Assembly: GCF_900089835.1 (NCBI RefSeq)
Contig: NZ_OANU01000073.1
Location: 9,810 to 73,809 of the forward strand
DNA: 64,000 nt
Reading direction: 5' to 3'
From: Vibrio thalassae
GTDB taxonomy: Bacteria; Pseudomonadota; Gammaproteobacteria; Enterobacterales; Vibrionaceae
Positions 14,786 through 24,724 of this stretch are shown here, piece after piece. Under the pieces are notes generated by a model, which had not been told where the DNA came from, did no database searches, and worked only from the letters and a program-made list of their open reading frames with translations. The position numbers and the translations under genes are program-made. Positions within the stretch are counted from its first letter, which is position 1; each line of letters opens with the position of its first letter.

Positions 14786-17700
14786 ATGAGTAATGACCCC
14801 CAACTTGCCCAGATCGAGCTTACCGCTTTACAAACCAATGCCTTACTGGCCATCGTGCTCAGTGTCAGTCGCCGTCGCAGCGATGTCTATCTGTCATACG
14901 TCAACCTGACCTCTAAGAATGAGTCGACTATTGAGTTTAATCAGGTCATCAGTGAGCTTCATTCTCTTGGTTTGGTTCGATTGGTTAACGGCGAGAGGGA
15001 GGGCTTTATTCATTTTAGTGCGCAGGGCCTGAGCTTTTCGATTGTGGTTTGTGAGCAAGAAAGTTATCGAGTGGAAAGGCGTATCGAGTTAGCGGTGCGT
15101 GCGCCCGGAGCTCATTATGCACGTTTTATTGCCTCCGGTTTTTCTCGTAATCATTACTACAGCCTCCAAACTAACTCAGAACTGAAGGAGCAGAGCGTTA
15201 ATGATGGCCTACTGCTACTCAGTCAAAGCTCGCTGTTGTGGCGGCTAGTCCAAACTGTCGAGGTCGCCACTGGGTATGGTGACTACTTTCTGCAAACGTG
15301 GCTGGACTTAATTGCCGGCGCACACTGTCCAAGCGTCTACCAATCGCTCACAGCGGCGCTTCCGAATCATGTTAAAGCTAGGCTGCCGGTCCATGTTGTG
15401 GGGGATGCCCCGCTGTTTTCTAACAAACCGAAAGACGCGGCGCATTTTTTAAGCAAGCTTGATGTGGGGTATTTAGAAACCCGGGCTCAGCGTTTTTCGA
15501 TTAATCATCATACGCGCCCTAGCTTATCTTCGTTGATTGATCTTTTTATTGTTCGAAACTTGCAGCCCGAACAAGCGAGTGAGCTGGTGGCTCAATATCA
15601 GGCGCTGCCATTGGCTGAGCGATATGCGCTTGGTTTTTACTCATGGGAGAGAGAGCTTCAGTATCTTTTGATGAGCGATGATGAGCTCGCCGAGCTGTTT
15701 TTCGATGCCAATATGTGGCTTGAGTCGTTGGTGGCTGATGAAAAAGTAAAGTGGGGGCGATTAGTCTTAGAGCTGCTACAAATGTGTCGAGTTAACGATA
15801 GGCCTGAGTTGTCGGCGTTTTTTGAGCAGTTGGCAGCGCATGCATTGACACAGCATATCCTCGCATTGACGCCAACGTTTAACCTGATGCGTATGGGACA
15901 GCTGCTTTTAAGGCACCTTACCAACCTGGAGTTAATGATTGATAAGCCAGATAGTTGGGATTTGTGGGTAAGAGATGTTGAAAACTTATTTAATGTCGAG
16001 ATGCTGGTTGGTGATGAACGCGTAGCTTGGGTGCTCAACGACGATAACAGCGTCTGTGCAAAAATGCAGAAAAAAGGCAAAAAAGGTTGGAGCCGAGGCC
16101 GGCAGGTGACGCTTCAAAACCTTAAATACAGCCACTCAGAGCTGCTCTCGGAAAGCGACATTGCGTTAATTGCCTATTTCGAGCGAGATCCCTACGGCTG
16201 GCGTGATCAGTATGTGTTATCCAAGGCATCGTTAAGCCTGCTATCTCGGGCAAACAATGTCTTGGATCAGCAAGGTCTTCCAGTGTCTATCGTGCCAGAG
16301 CCTTCTTTGCTGGTGGTGGGGGAGTGTGATGGCTTGCTTAGTCTCGAGTGCTTCCCCGAGAGAGAGCGTTCGGAGTTAGAGGTGCTTAAAGAGAGAGCTC
16401 CGGGGATCTTAACTTTTGACGCGACCTCCGACAAGGTAAAGCGCTTCTTCACTCTATCTGAAACCATGCCATCGGTGCCGGCAGGGTATGTGGATAATTT
16501 GATCCCACTGCTTGGTAGCGATATTGATTGGTATAGCTCGTCTGAGCAAAAGGGCAATATTGATGTTGGTGTATGGGATAAGCGTCCGCACCTGTGGTTG
16601 AACTTAGTGGACGGTCAGCTTGAGCTATCGATTGAGCATCAGTCTCTGAAAGGGACGGTACGTGTGCCGTCGGCAAGCGGAGAGCGCTGGGTTCACCAAG
16701 ATGGGAAGACATGGTTTGAGCGCGATCTTGAGCAAGAGAAGGCACAGTTGGCAAGTCTGTGTAAGGCGTTAGGTATTAAAAATCGCAAGGTGATCAGCTC
16801 GGTTGTGATCTCTGAAGATCTCGCTGAGCTGCTGATCGCTATTGATGCATTGGATGATGTGCCTGTGCACTGGCATGCTCATAGCAGGCAAGTGAAGACC
16901 ATTAATGCCCAAGATGTGGATCTCGAAATCAACCAAAAAGGTGATTGGTTTGGTCTTTCTGCTGAGGTGGTGCTTGATGGTGGCTTGGTCTTGGATCTGC
17001 AGCGTCTATTGGAGTCACGGCGTACGGGCTATATTGAAATCAAAGAACAAAACTTGACGCTGCTTGTTAATGAGGCACTGCGTAAGCAACTGGCGCTCCT
17101 TGATAGCGTGCTCAATGATGAGCTTGAGGTAAACAGCAAGATGGCGTATCCACTACAGAAGTTAGTGGAAACCATGTCAATCAGCAGTGACCAAGGTTGG
17201 CAAGCGCTTGAGCGGGAGTGGGCGAAGCCTATTGAGTTAGCTCCTCAATGCTTGGAGGTACTGCGTGATTATCAACGCACCAGTGTCCACTGGGCGATTC
17301 ACCTGTTAACCCACGGTTTTGGGGCTTGCCTAGCCGATGACATGGGCCTAGGTAAAACCCTTCAAGCGCTGAAGATCATCGAGCATTTTAGTTCATTAGG
17401 GCCAAGTTTAGTGGTATGCCCTAAATCGGTGCTGCTCAACTGGCAGCAAGAAAGTGCGCGTTTTACGCCGGCATTATCGATCCTTGATTTGGAGGCCTGT
17501 GATGATCGCCCTCAGATGCTGGCACAAGCAAAGGCGGGCGAGGTTGTGGTGATGAGCTATGGCATGGTGACTCGCCTAGCGAAAGAGCTTGCCGAGGTTG
17601 AATGGCAGAGTGTGGTGCTTGATGAGGCGCATCAAATCAAGAACCCTAACGCGCAGCGTACCAAGGTGTTAGTCAATCTCAATGCAGAGCGCCGTCTTAC

Positions 17701-18616
17701 TCTATCGGGTACGCCGGTGGAAAACCATCTGGTTGAACTTTGGAGTCAGTTTTCGTTCCTAAACCCAGGCTTACTAGGGGCGCTCAAACAGTTTAAGGCT
17801 AAGTATGGTCAGGCTTCAAAGAATGCTGAGGATATGCTCAGACTGCGGGCGCTCGTTAGCCCATTTATTATGCGCCGCGTGAAAAAAGAGGTGTTGACGG
17901 AATTACCTGAAAAAACCGAGCTGATACATCATATCGAGCTGAGCGCGAAAGAGCGCAGTGCCTATGAGGCAGTGCGACAAGATTCTCTGCGTATCAGTGA
18001 GACGCTCAATGGTGGCACAACGATTAAGTTGTTTGCGGCATTGACGCGCTTGCGTCAGGTATGCTGCGACCCACATTTGGTGTTTGATACCATGTCAGAA
18101 ACAAGTAGCAAACTCAAAGAAGCGCTGCATATAGTACATGAAGCGCTTGAAGGTGGGCACAAGGTATTAATCTTCAGCCAGTTCGTGCAGTTACTGAAGC
18201 GATTTGCCGCTCTACTCGAGGCCGAAGCGTTGGCGTTCAGTTATTTGGACGGTCAGTCAAGTACCAAGCAGCGTAAACAGGCCATTGAGGACTTTAAGTC
18301 GGACAAGCATGCGCTTTTCCTTATTAGTCTTAAGGCGGGTGGCTCTGGGCTTAACTTAACTGAGGCTGACACCGTTATCCACCTCGACCCTTGGTGGAAC
18401 CCTGCTGTGGAAGATCAAGCCAGTGATCGAGCTTACCGCATGGGGCAAACCAATCCGGTAACGGTATATCGCCTTGTTGCAACGAACACCATCGAGGAGA
18501 AGATCATTCAACTGCATGAGGATAAAAGAGACTTGGCAGATAAGGTGTTGTCTGGTCAGTCTGAAGCCAGCCACCTCAAACCAGAGGTGCTGTTGGACCT
18601 GCTTAGCAGTGACTAA
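14786..18616 (+). CDS. SNF2/Rad54-family DNA-dependent ATPase (1276 aa)
   Basis: A large SNF2-type translocase. The first 800 residues are a poorly conserved region that I do not recognise. The ATPase then follows with LADDMGLGKT (Walker A, residues 851-858), VVLDEAHQIKN (DEAH 946-949), LSGTPVENHLVELWS (motif III), LIFSQF, DGQSS, SLKAGGSGLNLTEAD (motif V) and DQASDRAYRMGQ (motif VI). All motifs are intact. Such proteins remodel protein-DNA or nucleic-acid complexes using ATP. Their usual partner, a SWIM zinc-finger protein, seems to have been cut away just upstream. Standard Vibrio base composition. Confidence 0.88.
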   Translation: MSNDPQLAQIELTALQTNALLAIVLSVSRRRSDVYLSYVNLTSKNESTIEFNQVISELHSLGLVRLVNGEREGFIHFSAQGLSFSIVVCEQESYRVERRIELAVRAPGAHYARFIASGFSRNHYYSLQTNSELKEQSVNDGLLLLSQSSLLWRLVQTVEVATGYGDYFLQTWLDLIAGAHCPSVYQSLTAALPNHVKARLPVHVVGDAPLFSNKPKDAAHFLSKLDVGYLETRAQRFSINHHTRPSLSSLIDLFIVRNLQPEQASELVAQYQALPLAERYALGFYSWERELQYLLMSDDELAELFFDANMWLESLVADEKVKWGRLVLELLQMCRVNDRPELSAFFEQLAAHALTQHILALTPTFNLMRMGQLLLRHLTNLELMIDKPDSWDLWVRDVENLFNVEMLVGDERVAWVLNDDNSVCAKMQKKGKKGWSRGRQVTLQNLKYSHSELLSESDIALIAYFERDPYGWRDQYVLSKASLSLLSRANNVLDQQGLPVSIVPEPSLLVVGECDGLLSLECFPERERSELEVLKERAPGILTFDATSDKVKRFFTLSETMPSVPAGYVDNLIPLLGSDIDWYSSSEQKGNIDVGVWDKRPHLWLNLVDGQLELSIEHQSLKGTVRVPSASGERWVHQDGKTWFERDLEQEKAQLASLCKALGIKNRKVISSVVISEDLAELLIAIDALDDVPVHWHAHSRQVKTINAQDVDLEINQKGDWFGLSAEVVLDGGLVLDLQRLLESRRTGYIEIKEQNLTLLVNEALRKQLALLDSVLNDELEVNSKMAYPLQKLVETMSISSDQGWQALEREWAKPIELAPQCLEVLRDYQRTSVHWAIHLLTHGFGACLADDMGLGKTLQALKIIEHFSSLGPSLVVCPKSVLLNWQQESARFTPALSILDLEACDDRPQMLAQAKAGEVVVMSYGMVTRLAKELAEVEWQSVVLDEAHQIKNPNAQRTKVLVNLNAERRLTLSGTPVENHLVELWSQFSFLNPGLLGALKQFKAKYGQASKNAEDMLRLRALVSPFIMRRVKKEVLTELPEKTELIHHIELSAKERSAYEAVRQDSLRISETLNGGTTIKLFAALTRLRQVCCDPHLVFDTMSETSSKLKEALHIVHEALEGGHKVLIFSQFVQLLKRFAALLEAEALAFSYLDGQSSTKQRKQAIEDFKSDKHALFLISLKAGGSGLNLTEADTVIHLDPWWNPAVEDQASDRAYRMGQTNPVTVYRLVATNTIEEKIIQLHEDKRDLADKVLSGQSEASHLKPEVLLDLLSSD

Positions 18617-18656
18617 GATCCACTTTTAAGCGAGCGCTGTTGGGGGGGGAAGTGCG

Positions 18657-18962
18657 ATGGTAACGCAACACAAACAGAACAAAAAGCAGACGAAAGCACA
18701 AAAGAAAGCGCGGGCAGCGGCCAAGCGCGAGCGCCAAAGGAAGTACCGAATGGTTATGATCAATGGCAAACAAAAACGTGTCAAGCGAGAGCCGACGATT
18801 GATGGGATGTCTGTTGATGAGTTTATTTTAGCAAATGCCAACGCCATCTTTTTGCATGAGATGGGCGCTTGGGAGCTGATGAGGGACAATAACTCAAGCT
18901 TTGTGGCGGAGCTCGATGATGTCATTGATGAAGACAAGCTGTTTCAAGACCCTCCTTGTTAA
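18657..18962 (+). CDS. Lysine-rich small conserved-looking protein
   Basis: A 101-residue protein 40 bp after the SNF2 gene and on the same strand, preceded by a G-rich run (ggggggggaag) that serves as ribosome binding site. The N-terminal 45 residues are extremely basic (KKQTKAQKKARAAAKRERQR), while the C-terminal half is acidic (VAELDDVIDEDKLFQD). No signal peptide. No family recognised; nucleic-acid binding is plausible from charge alone. Confidence 0.6.
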   Translation: MVTQHKQNKKQTKAQKKARAAAKRERQRKYRMVMINGKQKRVKREPTIDGMSVDEFILANANAIFLHEMGAWELMRDNNSSFVAELDDVIDEDKLFQDPPC

Positions 18963-19249
18963 CTCAAGAGCGTCACTCGTCTCCATATCCTTTTTATGTA
19001 AACGCGACTCTTTGAGTGCCTCCTCACTCGCAAATTGAACTTTGCCTCACGCCAATGGCGGTGCTGCTTCTTATGCTCAACAACGCCACAGAGCAGGAGG
19101 CAGCATGCTATTCATCACTAACCGCACACCTAACCAGTCTGCGCGTTCTAGGAAGAACAGGTCCGTTTATTTTTTTGAAGAACCCTTTTTTATCCAATGG
19201 ACTGCCTAGTGGCACTTTTCCAGAAACAAGAGCGGGTATTACTTCCTTA

Positions 19250-19279
19250 TAAACAAAAAGAAGCCCTCGGCGAGGGCTT
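19250..19279 (-). terminator. Leftward rho-independent terminator
   Basis: Stem AAGCCCTC/GAGGGCTT with a 3-base loop at 19261-19279. On the minus strand it is followed by CTTTTTGTTT, a proper U-tract. It would end transcripts from the leftward WecA-type genes. Confidence 0.75.
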
Positions 19280-19429
19280 GAAAAACACTCAGAAGTTTTG
19301 TGCTCTTAGTTGCAGAAGTAAGAGACAAAATTGATAATATAGTCAATAGTATCTTGTGTCATATAGTGTTTTGGAAGCTGGGGTGGAAATCACATTTTTA
19401 TTTCGCTTGAAAGCGTAACAATAAGAGGA

Positions 19430-19458
19430 ACACAACCCTTTGTAGACAGGGCTGTGTT
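19430..19458 (-). terminator. Hairpin just after the leftward WecA-type gene
   Basis: Ten-base stem, ACACAGCCCT with AGGGTTGTGT on the minus strand (one G-U pair), 26 bases after the stop of the 358-residue gene. The T-run that follows is weak, so this may be a partial terminator backed up by the stronger one at 19250-19279. Confidence 0.5.
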
Positions 19459-19483
19459 TTAAGTAACGGACTTTTCTGTTAAA

Positions 19484-20560
19484 TCAAAGCACATTCGTCT
19501 CAATCACAGCTTCCTTTCCCTGTATCTTCCGTATGAAGCGCGTGATTTTCCACGCATAAGACAGACACAATGCATAGCCAATAAAACAGGCAATAAACAT
19601 ATAGAACATCACGGGCTCTGAGATCTGCTTAATCTCACCGTAGATACCGAAACCCGTAAGCATAGAAGCAAGCAGACATATGACAGCAAGCGTCTGTCTT
19701 GAACTTAACCCTAGACGTTGGAAGATATGATGAAGATGTTCACGATCGGGTTTGAATGGTGAGTCACCACGTTTCACTCTACGGATCATAATCGCTGCCA
19801 TATCCATCAGTGGCAACGCAATTAACCAAAGCGCAGTTACAGGCCTCATTAATGGTTCACTGGCGTCTTGACTCGCGCTAAGCAACAGCCAAATGACGGT
19901 AAAACCAATCATCATACTGCCCGCATCGCCCATAAAGACTTTGCGCTGTGGCCCCAACAATCCCAGATTCATCGCGATGTAAGGGAGTATTGCTGTGATA
20001 AACACAATACAGAGTAACGTTAAGGTAGCGTGATCGTTACTATGGAGTAGCCAACCTAACGCTCCGAGGGTGACAATTGAAAGCCCACCTAACAGACCAT
20101 CAATACCATCCACCATGTTGAACGCATTGATAGCACCAATCACGGCCAGAATAGTAATTAATACGGCGAATCCCCCTAAATCCACATGTCCTGAGCCAAA
20201 CATATCGCCTAATGTAGCGAGCTCTAAACCTGCAAAATGCATCATCGCAAGTGAGAGCAAGGCTTGAACGATCATACGACTCTTGAAGCTAATATCGTAT
20301 TTGTCATCCAATGCACCAAGCAAGGTCAGCAACGAGATGGAAGCAAGAAATAACCCAGAATCTTTCAGATCGTGTTCAAAGAGGCTGAGGGTGAGAGTGA
20401 CGGTGATGCAAATGGAAATCCCACCGACTAGAGGGATCGCGCCGCAATGGCGTTTTCGAGCGTTAGGTTTATCGACTAGACCGATATGCCTTGCGATTCG
20501 TCGGTTCACAAGTAGCGTGCAGAACGACAAGATGAACACGAAAGATAATAAATACAACAT
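19484..20560 (-). CDS. WecA-type UDP-sugar:undecaprenyl-phosphate phosphotransferase, copy 1
   Basis: A 358-residue polytopic phosphoglycosyl transferase of the MraY/WecA family. Its motifs are LGALDDKYDI (metal-binding aspartates), NAFNMVDGIDGLLGG (catalytic loop), VFMGDAGSMMIGF and the carbohydrate-recognition loop PDREHLHHIFQRLG. Family members transfer GlcNAc-1-P or a similar sugar phosphate to undecaprenyl phosphate at the inner membrane, starting O-antigen or other glycan chains. All catalytic residues are present. It is a close paralogue of the gene just to the right; which one is the true wecA is unclear. Confidence 0.85.
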   Translation of the reverse strand: MLYLLSFVFILSFCTLLVNRRIARHIGLVDKPNARKRHCGAIPLVGGISICITVTLTLSLFEHDLKDSGLFLASISLLTLLGALDDKYDISFKSRMIVQALLSLAMMHFAGLELATLGDMFGSGHVDLGGFAVLITILAVIGAINAFNMVDGIDGLLGGLSIVTLGALGWLLHSNDHATLTLLCIVFITAILPYIAMNLGLLGPQRKVFMGDAGSMMIGFTVIWLLLSASQDASEPLMRPVTALWLIALPLMDMAAIMIRRVKRGDSPFKPDREHLHHIFQRLGLSSRQTLAVICLLASMLTGFGIYGEIKQISEPVMFYMFIACFIGYALCLSYAWKITRFIRKIQGKEAVIETNVL

Positions 20561-20774
20561 GAAGAGCCACTGACAAACTAAGTGAGAAAATAGGATTTTT
20601 TTATTGAGTTATTGTTAAAAATTCTACCGTAAATTTGACCGTCTATGAAGCGAGAAAAAGCGGATGGATCTCTCTTTTTGTTAAATTGCCTTGATAATCA
20701 CTAGCGGTGAAGAGTACCAACCAGTGCGGCGCAGCCCACATTATTGCGGAGTAGATGTTATTAAAGCGTTCGTA

Positions 20775-21914
20775 TTACTTGTATTGAACAGGCTCGAGAG
20801 CCTTTTTGCCACGTTGCTCTTTTTTGAGTAAACGTAAGTAGGCGGTAAGGTGCCAAACTTTACTGAGCAGCACGTAATAAACAGCGAAACAAAGAAGAAA
20901 TCCATAGAACATGGCAGGCTCTGAAATATTGTGGATCTCTCCATAAACACCAAAAAGTGCACAGCATGCCGCAATAGCGCATATGATCAAAAGTGTTTGT
21001 TTACGATCAAATCCGATGCGTTGCAAAATATGATGCAAGTGCTCTCTATCTGGAGTCATGGGAGACACGCCACGTTTCATGCGTCTCGCCATTATCGCCA
21101 CCATGTCCATCAATGGAACGGCGATGAGCCAAAGCACAGTGACTGGCCTAATGGTTTCGTAAGCTGTCCATTTATACCAAAACAGAGTGTCCGTTGTGTT
21201 TGAGCCTGGTTGGCTTATCGTGAATAACAACCAAATCGCTACAAACCCGAGCACCATACTTCCAGCATCACCCATGAACACCTTTCTCGCGTTACCTAGC
21301 CAACCCAGATTCATGGCAATATAAGGCAGTAGCGCGGCGATCATGGCGCCGCAAAATAGTGCGTGTAGTGGGTTGTTAACTAAGGTAAATAAAACACCTA
21401 GGCTAGCAAAGGTAATGCAGGCTATGCAGCCAAGTAACCCATCCATGCCATCCATCATATTAAACGCGTTGATTGCGCCAATCACAGCAACAATGGTGAT
21501 GGGCAACGCTAACCACCCCAGTTCCGTGTAACCAAAACCAAACGCATTGCCGAAACTTAACAGCTTAATATCGGTCGAGAACACGACCAACGCCGTAAGG
21601 CAGGATTGAACAGAAAGGCGCAGTTTGCTGGATAAGTCGTACTTGTCATCAATTACCCCCATGATAAGGACGACCAGTATCGAAGCGATGAGAACGGACT
21701 CATATGGAAGGCTCTCTGATGAAGTGAGCAGATAACCCAATATGGCGAGAGTGACAGCAATACCCCCAACGAGCGGTACTAGCCCCGAGTGACGTTTTCT
21801 TGCATTTGGCGCATCGACTAGGCCGACGTGTTTGGCTACTTTGGTGAACACGAAGAGAAAAAGCAGCGCTGAGGCACTGACGCTAAAAAGTTCCAACATA
21901 ATACCAACATCCAT
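20775..21914 (-). CDS. wecA: WecA-type phosphoglycosyl transferase, copy 2
   Basis: A 379-residue paralogue of the preceding gene with every family motif: MGVIDDKYDL, NAFNMMDGMDGLLG, VFMGDAGSMVLGF and PDREHLHHILQRIG. It has about ten membrane segments. It carries a 20-residue insertion in the loop before the last motif (TISQPGSNTTDTLFWYKW) and a longer basic C-terminus than copy 1. An in-frame ATG at 21899 is an alternative start. In ABC-exported O antigens, chain assembly usually begins with WecA, which fits the wzm/wzt genes across the leader. The symbol is tentative. Confidence 0.8.
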   Translation of the reverse strand: MDVGIMLELFSVSASALLFLFVFTKVAKHVGLVDAPNARKRHSGLVPLVGGIAVTLAILGYLLTSSESLPYESVLIASILVVLIMGVIDDKYDLSSKLRLSVQSCLTALVVFSTDIKLLSFGNAFGFGYTELGWLALPITIVAVIGAINAFNMMDGMDGLLGCIACITFASLGVLFTLVNNPLHALFCGAMIAALLPYIAMNLGWLGNARKVFMGDAGSMVLGFVAIWLLFTISQPGSNTTDTLFWYKWTAYETIRPVTVLWLIAVPLMDMVAIMARRMKRGVSPMTPDREHLHHILQRIGFDRKQTLLIICAIAACCALFGVYGEIHNISEPAMFYGFLLCFAVYYVLLSKVWHLTAYLRLLKKEQRGKKALEPVQYK

Positions 21915-22764
21915 TGTTGTGTTTTTCGCTACCCAATTGACATTGCTTTTTGGTAGGGGGGGGTACGAGATTTAGAGCGCACCCAGGAAGTTGTAGTACG
22001 GAAAATCTAGGGTAAATATGACCTTGTCACAAGAGAACAATGGACAATGGGATGCTTTAGCAGACCTAAGCTACCGACATATTTATAATGTTTAAAAATA
22101 AAATCAGGGAGTTATGGAACCGTATGCTTTTTTGGCTGATTTTGTAAAGACGTGATCTTGATCAGCCTTTCTGTTCTGGAACGAATTGAGAACAGCCGAC
22201 CCGCCTACGTGGTGTGACCTTGAGATTGGCCACAGGTGGGTTTAGTTCGAGATGAATCATTGCAGATTAATTATTTTGTCGGAAATGGTCATAATTTTGT
22301 AATGTTGAAGAGCGTCAAACTTTCGTCATAACGATGATATCAAGAGAAAGATGCATGGTTAAACGATAACTTTTTTACTAAACAATGCGCGGATAAGTGG
22401 AAATTTGTAGTGAAAAAAAGCCATATGAATACTTTTCACTCATAAAAAAACAGTCGATAGAGCAACTTAGTAGCATAAATGCTTTTACGCTCAACCTGAT
22501 GTCAGTGGTAGTCGTTAGCCGTGCAACCTTCTTTTCCCTCATACAATAAACCGCCTGTGCCGTTAGTTTCCAGTCTAATGGAGGCTGAATTTCTCATCTT
22601 TGGTTTGTCAGGTATGCTATCGCAGTTGAACTTGGTTTCCTATATACTCTTCGCAAATTATCTTTGTGGTGCTACGTCATAAGGACTTATCTCATAACAT
22701 AAAGGCTTAGCTTTTGAGGGCTTGACTCAAGGGCGGTAGCGTATTCAATTTTAAGGAATATTTG
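21915..22764 (+). promoter_or_regulatory. Long leader of the polysaccharide operon
   Basis: 850 gene-free bases between the divergent WecA-type gene and rmlB. The last 65 hold a JUMPstart-like region with an ops element (listed separately). A hairpin, AGTGAAAA (22409-22416) with TTTTCACT (22433-22440), could form in the transcript if the promoter lies upstream of it. Likely -10 sequences are visible (for example TATACT near 22640) but I cannot fix the start site. Confidence 0.6.
22732..22742 (+). promoter_or_regulatory. ops element (RfaH recruitment site)
   Basis: GGCGGTAGCGT is an exact match to the core ops sequence. It lies 22 bp before the rmlB start, inside a JUMPstart-like region (about 22701-22743). 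The ops element pauses RNA polymerase and loads the elongation factor RfaH, allowing long polysaccharide operons to be read through. This predicts RfaH control of the genes from rmlB onward, and long polar transcripts through the AT-rich genes. Confidence 0.9.
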
Positions 22765-23829
22765 ATGAAACTACTTGTTACTGGTGGCGCAGGGTTTATT
22801 GGCTCTGCGGTCGTTCGTCATATTATCAACGACACTTCAGATGAGGTTGTTAATGTCGACTCCCTAACTTACGCAGGTAACCTGGAGTCGCTTGAGGATA
22901 TTCAATCCAATGAGCGCTATGCGTTTGAGCAGGTTGATATTTGTGATCGAGCAGCATTGGATCGAATTTTTGCAGAGCATCAACCTGATGCTATTATGCA
23001 CCTAGCCGCTGAGTCTCACGTTGACCGCTCTATCGATGGTCCTGCTGCGTTTATTGAAACCAACATTGTTGGTACCTACACGTTATTGGAAGCGTCACGT
23101 GCTTACTGGAATACGCTAAATCAAGATAAGAAAGAAACCTTCCGTTTCCACCATATCTCGACCGACGAAGTGTATGGCGATTTAGAAGGTACTGACGACT
23201 TATTTACAGAAGAGACATCGTACGAGCCGTCATCGCCATACTCGGCTTCAAAAGCATCGAGTGATCATCTGGTTAGAGCATGGCTAAGAACGTATGGTCT
23301 GCCAACAATTGTAACAAATTGCTCTAACAACTACGGCCCGTATCATTTCCCTGAAAAACTTATCCCATTAATGATCTTGAATGCGTTAGATGGAAAATCA
23401 CTGCCTGTTTATGGTGATGGAATGCAGATCCGCGATTGGCTATTTGTAGAAGACCATGCAAGAGCGCTCTACAAAGTAGTCACTGAGGGCAAAATTGGTG
23501 AAACCTATAATATTGGTGGTCACAATGAGAAGGCGAATATCGAAGTCGTTAAGACTATTTGTTCTCTGCTCGAAGAACTGGTTCCAAATAAACCAGCGGG
23601 TGTTAACGCTTATGAGGAACTAATCACTTACGTGACAGACCGACCAGGACACGATGTCCGTTATGCTATTGATGCATCAAAAATTGAACGCGAGTTGGGC
23701 TGGAAACCAGAAGAAACGTTTGAGACTGGCATCCGGAAAACGGTGGAATGGTACCTGAACAATAAACAGTGGTGGAGCCGTGTATTGGATGGTTCATACA
23801 GTCTTGAGCGTTTAGGAGCAGAGAAATAA
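22765..23829 (+). CDS. rmlB: dTDP-glucose 4,6-dehydratase
   Basis: A 354-residue extended SDR enzyme, second step of dTDP-L-rhamnose synthesis. It shows the NAD-binding [12 protein letters not shown], the catalytic [10 protein letters not shown] (Thr-Asp-Glu) and [10 protein letters not shown] (Tyr and Lys). ATG 22765 with AAGGAA upstream is preferred over the TTG one codon earlier. First gene after the ops site; rmlA follows after one base. The order B-A-D-C is typical of O-antigen loci. Complete. Confidence 0.97.
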   Translation: MKLLVTGGAGFIGSAVVRHIINDTSDEVVNVDSLTYAGNLESLEDIQSNERYAFEQVDICDRAALDRIFAEHQPDAIMHLAAESHVDRSIDGPAAFIETNIVGTYTLLEASRAYWNTLNQDKKETFRFHHISTDEVYGDLEGTDDLFTEETSYEPSSPYSASKASSDHLVRAWLRTYGLPTIVTNCSNNYGPYHFPEKLIPLMILNALDGKSLPVYGDGMQIRDWLFVEDHARALYKVVTEGKIGETYNIGGHNEKANIEVVKTICSLLEELVPNKPAGVNAYEELITYVTDRPGHDVRYAIDASKIERELGWKPEETFETGIRKTVEWYLNNKQWWSRVLDGSYSLERLGAEK

Positions 23830-23830
23830 G

Positions 23831-24724
23831 ATGAAAGGTATTATTTTAGCTGGTGGCTCCGGTACTCGTCTCTACCCACTGACTCGTGGTGTATCAAAGC
23901 AACTCTTGCCTGTATACGACAAACCGATGGTGTTCTATCCAATATCAACACTTATGTTAGCGGGCATTCGCGATATCCTCATTATCACTACTCCAGAAGA
24001 CCAAGAAGGCTTTAAGCGCCTGCTTGGAGATGGAAGTGATTTTGGTATTAATCTGGAGTTTGCGGTTCAACCTAGCCCAGATGGTTTAGCTCAAGCCTTT
24101 ATAATTGGTGAAGAGTTTATTGGCAATGATTCAGTATGCTTGGTCCTTGGAGACAACATCTTCTACGGCCAAGCGTTCAGTAAGCAATTGCAAAATGCTC
24201 GAGAGTTGACAGCCAAAGGGCTTGCAACAGTATTTGGCTATAAAGTAAAAGACCCTGAACGATTTGGTGTTGTCGAATTCGATGCTGAGATGAAAGCGAT
24301 TTCGATAGAAGAAAAGCCAGTTGAACCAAAATCTGATTATGCTGTTACAGGTTTATACTTTTACGATAATCGTGTAGTTGAAATGGCTAAGCAAGTTAAG
24401 CCATCAGAGCGTGGAGAGCTAGAGATTACCACGTTAAATGAGATGTACCTAAATGATGGCTCTTTGAATGTTGAACTACTTGGACGTGGTTTTGCTTGGT
24501 TAGATACGGGGACTCATGAAAGCCTTCATGAAGCGTCCTCTTTTGTTCAGACAATTGAGCATGTTCAAGGTCTAAAAGTAGCTTGTCTCGAAGAGATCGC
24601 TTGGCAGAATCAGTGGCTTCCTGATGAACAGCTGATAGAAATAGCGAAACCTATGCTTAAAAATGAATATGGTCAGTATTTAAACCGTCTTGTCACGGAA
24701 AAGAAAAAGAGAGCAGCCAAATAA
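23831..24724 (+). CDS. rmlA: Glucose-1-phosphate thymidylyltransferase
   Basis: A 297-residue nucleotidyltransferase that makes dTDP-glucose from glucose-1-P and dTTP, the first step of the rhamnose pathway. The signature [13 protein letters not shown] and substrate loop [12 protein letters not shown] are intact, as are the [10 protein letters not shown] and FAWLDTGTH motifs. It overlaps rmlD by one base (TAATG). Normal length. Subject to end-product inhibition by dTDP-rhamnose in known relatives. Confidence 0.97.
   Translation: MKGIILAGGSGTRLYPLTRGVSKQLLPVYDKPMVFYPISTLMLAGIRDILIITTPEDQEGFKRLLGDGSDFGINLEFAVQPSPDGLAQAFIIGEEFIGNDSVCLVLGDNIFYGQAFSKQLQNARELTAKGLATVFGYKVKDPERFGVVEFDAEMKAISIEEKPVEPKSDYAVTGLYFYDNRVVEMAKQVKPSERGELEITTLNEMYLNDGSLNVELLGRGFAWLDTGTHESLHEASSFVQTIEHVQGLKVACLEEIAWQNQWLPDEQLIEIAKPMLKNEYGQYLNRLVTEKKKRAAK

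Larger units (their letters stand above)
18963..19483. other. Gene-free stretch with leftward terminators
   Basis: No gene is supported in these 521 bases; the open frames present lack ribosome binding sites and family likeness. The stretch holds two hairpins that work as terminators only on the minus strand (listed separately), ending the transcripts of the WecA-type genes. A rightward terminator after 18962 is not evident. Confidence 0.5.

Noticed and set aside
19016..19252. 78-codon rightward open frame after the SNF2 operon
   Set aside because: No ribosome binding site, composition unlike neighbouring genes, and it runs into the leftward terminator region.
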